Shown: positions 61,760 to 64,000 of the stretch, piece after piece
How the letters are laid out: every line of letters starts with the position of its first letter
Position numbering within the stretch: position 1 is the stretch's first letter
Source of the DNA: Clavulina sp. PMI_390
Taxonomy: Eukaryota; Basidiomycota; Agaricomycetes; Cantharellales; Hydnaceae
Direction of reading: 5' to 3'
NCBI GenBank assembly: GCA_015039315.1
Contig: WIDE01000033.1
Span: 48,722-112,721, forward strand
DNA length: 64,000 nt
Program-made: the position numbers and the translations under genes
Notes under the pieces: generated by a model
What the model saw: only the letters and a program-made list of their open reading frames with translations
The model's database searches: none
What the model was told of the DNA's origin: nothing

Positions 61760-62537
61760 ACCTTACTTTTGCACCTTCAAGTCTTCAAATCATATATCTC
61801 CCGACGCGGATTGTTGGGCTAGCCATACCGCTATTAAGGCTTGTACAAAATGATGTGTTATTGTAGTTCATGTCTATCCCCCGTATTCCAAGTAATTCAC
61901 ACCTGTACAACTATCTTTGCCATTCTAATGATCTCATACAGATCGATGAACGGCATCACTTTGAGAGTAGGAGTGAGGTCGTTGCAGCTGGAGGATCGGA
62001 AATTGATTCAGTTTGTGAGTCAGCGTTCGAAACGATGACTAGTGGCCAAAATGTTGCGTCATTTCCACAGGTCATTATTCAATTGCTTCCTGGTCCTCAT
62101 GTTACCCCAGCTGCGCTGTTAAGCATTTTGAGCTGCCCCGACGGCTTGTATGATTCACACCTCCCTCAGGTTAGTCAAAACCGGTATATACTTGATTCAC
62201 AGTCGGAGCGCGTTACACTGGGCAAGCAACGAGGTTATTGTGTTGCCCCCTTTCGTCTGATGATCCGATGGGATGAAAGCTTGCGAAACTTGAGGGGCAT
62301 ATCACATGAAAGTAGCACAAGGAGCTGAACGGCTGATCCCTCGCGCCCACCCCCTTCTCTTCTTGATATTGTTCCAATGCTGAAACCCTCGATTCATGAA
62401 GAGCCCCATATAGAACAAGGATTTCCTGCGATAACGTACAACAATGACATTGATAACCGTATACCAGTTAAATAGTAGCAGCCCTCCCCAGTCGGTCCGA
62501 AACCCAAAAATAAATGGAATGAATGCTAGCCTTCGCA
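61760..62537. other. Spacer between LOR gene and right-edge gene
   Basis: About 780 bp between convergent genes. Short open frames only; an open plus-strand frame at 61870-62328 has no motif and lacks supporting splice structure. Nothing else is seen. Confidence 0.4.
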
Positions 62538-63922
62538 TCAAGTGCACATCACGACCAGCTCCCATCGCGAAACACTAGGGGTGGTGCTAATTTCGCTGAC
62601 AGTCCGTGCCTGCAAACTCCCCTCTGGAGCTCTCGCCTCGCCTGGAGAGCTACGAGGAATATGACCAGCACTCAATGGTGGAACCATCTCTTGGATCTCC
62701 CTCTCATCCCCCTTCGGAATACCGACCATGATCATTGAAGCGATTCGTCCTCGAGCCTGGCGTTGCGACTCTTGCACTTTCGCTGCACCCTGCTCAACAC
62801 TGAGCCTCCCTTTGTCGATCTTCCCCCGAAGCGAGACAGCGCCGTTGTCCAATTTGTTTTGGATCTTCAGGGCCTTCTGCTCCATCTTTGCTGCTAAACT
62901 CAACTTCCCCTTGTCGATCTTCTTCTGAAGCAAGACACCACGCTTATCCAAATTAGTGACATTGTCCTGGACTTTCGTCGCCGCATCATCCATCATTGCA
63001 GTTAGACGATCAGCAAACAAGCCAAGCAGATTTTGAGCATGTGGGATTGGGGATAGAGGGGGACTCGAGGTTGAGACCGTGAGGGAGGAAACAGCAACAG
63101 CCGGTTCAGATTGGAGGTGAGGGAGGGAGGATGGGGATGGTAGTGGAGACGGTGACGGAGACGGTGATGCGGATCGGCCTTCAGGGGCAAGCGAGGACTC
63201 GAGACCTGTTCGACCATCGAGCGTCGGAGAAGGTGGGAAGGCAGGCCCAAGGATTGGGTTCTGGGTGTTGTACAGTGAATAGTGCGAATAGGGGGAGCTA
63301 GATGTGGAGGTATGGCTGGGGTTTGGTTGCATAGAATAATCCTCGCGGTGGCGCTCTTGGGAGTGAGAGGGAGATCCAGATGGGCCTGCGCTCTCTTGCC
63401 CGCCTTGGGTCTGGACCTCGATGCCGCCATTCTCCCGCCAGTGAGGAAGAAGGTGGACATTGAGCTTTCGAGGAATGAAAAATTCATCATTCCATCTCTT
63501 CAGAAAGTTCTGGGCGGCACTATCCTGGGATGATTTGTACTGGTGCTCTCGTACTGTAGACTCAAGACTGACGATAAAGAGACTCCATTCGGCGGTGCTG
63601 ACACCATAGGAGTTCATAGCTGGGGTAGGGAATTGAGTTGGGAAGCCATCTGAAAGCCAGGACGAATGTGATGGGATTATAACTGGATCGAATCGCTGGG
63701 GGGCTTCTAGGTCGAGAGCCGTAGAGCTTGGTTGTTGTGGATAAGTAAGCGCGTATTGATCTGGCTCAGAGGGACCTATCACATTGATTGAGGGGTCTGG
63801 CACCGTCCACGGGGAGGACTCGTAGTTGGACACCGTCAAAGGGCCTGGAATATTAGAGCCGGTTATGGGAGCATCGAGATTGATGTTCACGGCTCTTGGT
63901 GGGGGAACGAGTTCACTGTGTG
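62538..63922 (-). CDS. Unidentified Ser/Pro-rich coiled-coil protein, 3' part (5' end beyond window)
   Basis: A long open exon preceded by a good acceptor (TATTTTCCAG, exon from 63922), so the gene starts outside the window. Visible parts: an N-terminal Pro/Ser-rich region, a possible globular block (WSLFIVSLESTVREHQY, FLKRWNDEFFIPRKLNVHLL), a disordered Ser/Pro region and a charged helical segment with internal repeats (KKIDKGKLSLAAKMEQKALK, IQNKLDNGAVSLRGKIDKGR). The C-terminus is SRWELVVMCT. No family is recognised with confidence. The block around WNDEFF resembles hypothetical proteins common in Agaricomycetes, from memory only. No membrane segment is seen. Confidence 0.6.
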
Positions 63923-64000
63923 CTGGAAAATAGATAAAAAGAAAGGTGTTAGCGAATAGTTATTTGAAGGGCCCTCCTTGTTTTTCGCCACTCAGTTGCC

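Overview
The window is fungal nuclear DNA, most likely from an Agaricomycete (basidiomycete). Nearly every gene is broken by short introns of about 50-110 nt with GT..AG ends, and the gene families are typical of mushroom-forming and plant-associated basidiomycetes: heme-thiolate peroxidases, Zn2Cys6 regulators, F-box proteins and DHA2-type MFS transporters. A Rhizoctonia-like member of Cantharellales is a guess from gene content only. Gene models below were built by eye from splice signals, reading frame and comparison among paralogs in the window.

Layout. (1) 1-1.7 kb: one weak exon of an unidentified gene, otherwise nothing clear. (2) 1.7-15.0 kb: a secreted/oxidative cluster. Three heme-thiolate peroxidase genes (+ strand, five exons each, PCP / EHD / ERFPDGW motifs kept) flank four tandem genes (- strand, nine exons each) for small secreted proteins that look like jelly-roll polysaccharide lyases. 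The lyase-like genes alternate as A, B, C, D with A resembling C and B resembling D, so a two-gene unit was duplicated. Each carries a signal peptide, a Lys-Arg (Kex2-type) site, and a 9-nt microexon just before the putative catalytic His-x-x-Gln strand. (3) 15.2-21.4 kb: a SAM methyltransferase, a PrxQ-type peroxiredoxin, mitochondrial ribosomal protein mL38 and an F-box protein. (4) 22.2-38.2 kb: a tandem array of four related Zn2Cys6 regulators (- strand), one of which has lost its whole central domain. (5) 39.46 kb: a short interstitial telomere-like repeat. (6) 40.1-48.6 kb: two tandem paralogous MFS exporters followed by an old-yellow-enzyme oxidoreductase. (7) 48.9-50.9 kb: a second F-box-like gene, then about 3 kb with no convincing gene. 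(8) 54.0-59.9 kb: a very large FYVE-finger protein whose WxxD motif is created only by splicing out a 768-nt intron. (9) 61.0-61.8 kb: a LURP-one/Tubby-like protein; 62.5-64 kb: the 3' part of an unidentified serine/proline-rich coiled-coil protein running off the window.

How the parts fit (inference): regions 2, 4 and 6 look like an accessory block made by repeated local duplication (secreted polymer attack and peroxygenation, regulators, efflux and ene-reduction), embedded between conserved housekeeping genes. Whether the regulators act on the neighbouring enzyme and transporter genes cannot be told from sequence alone.
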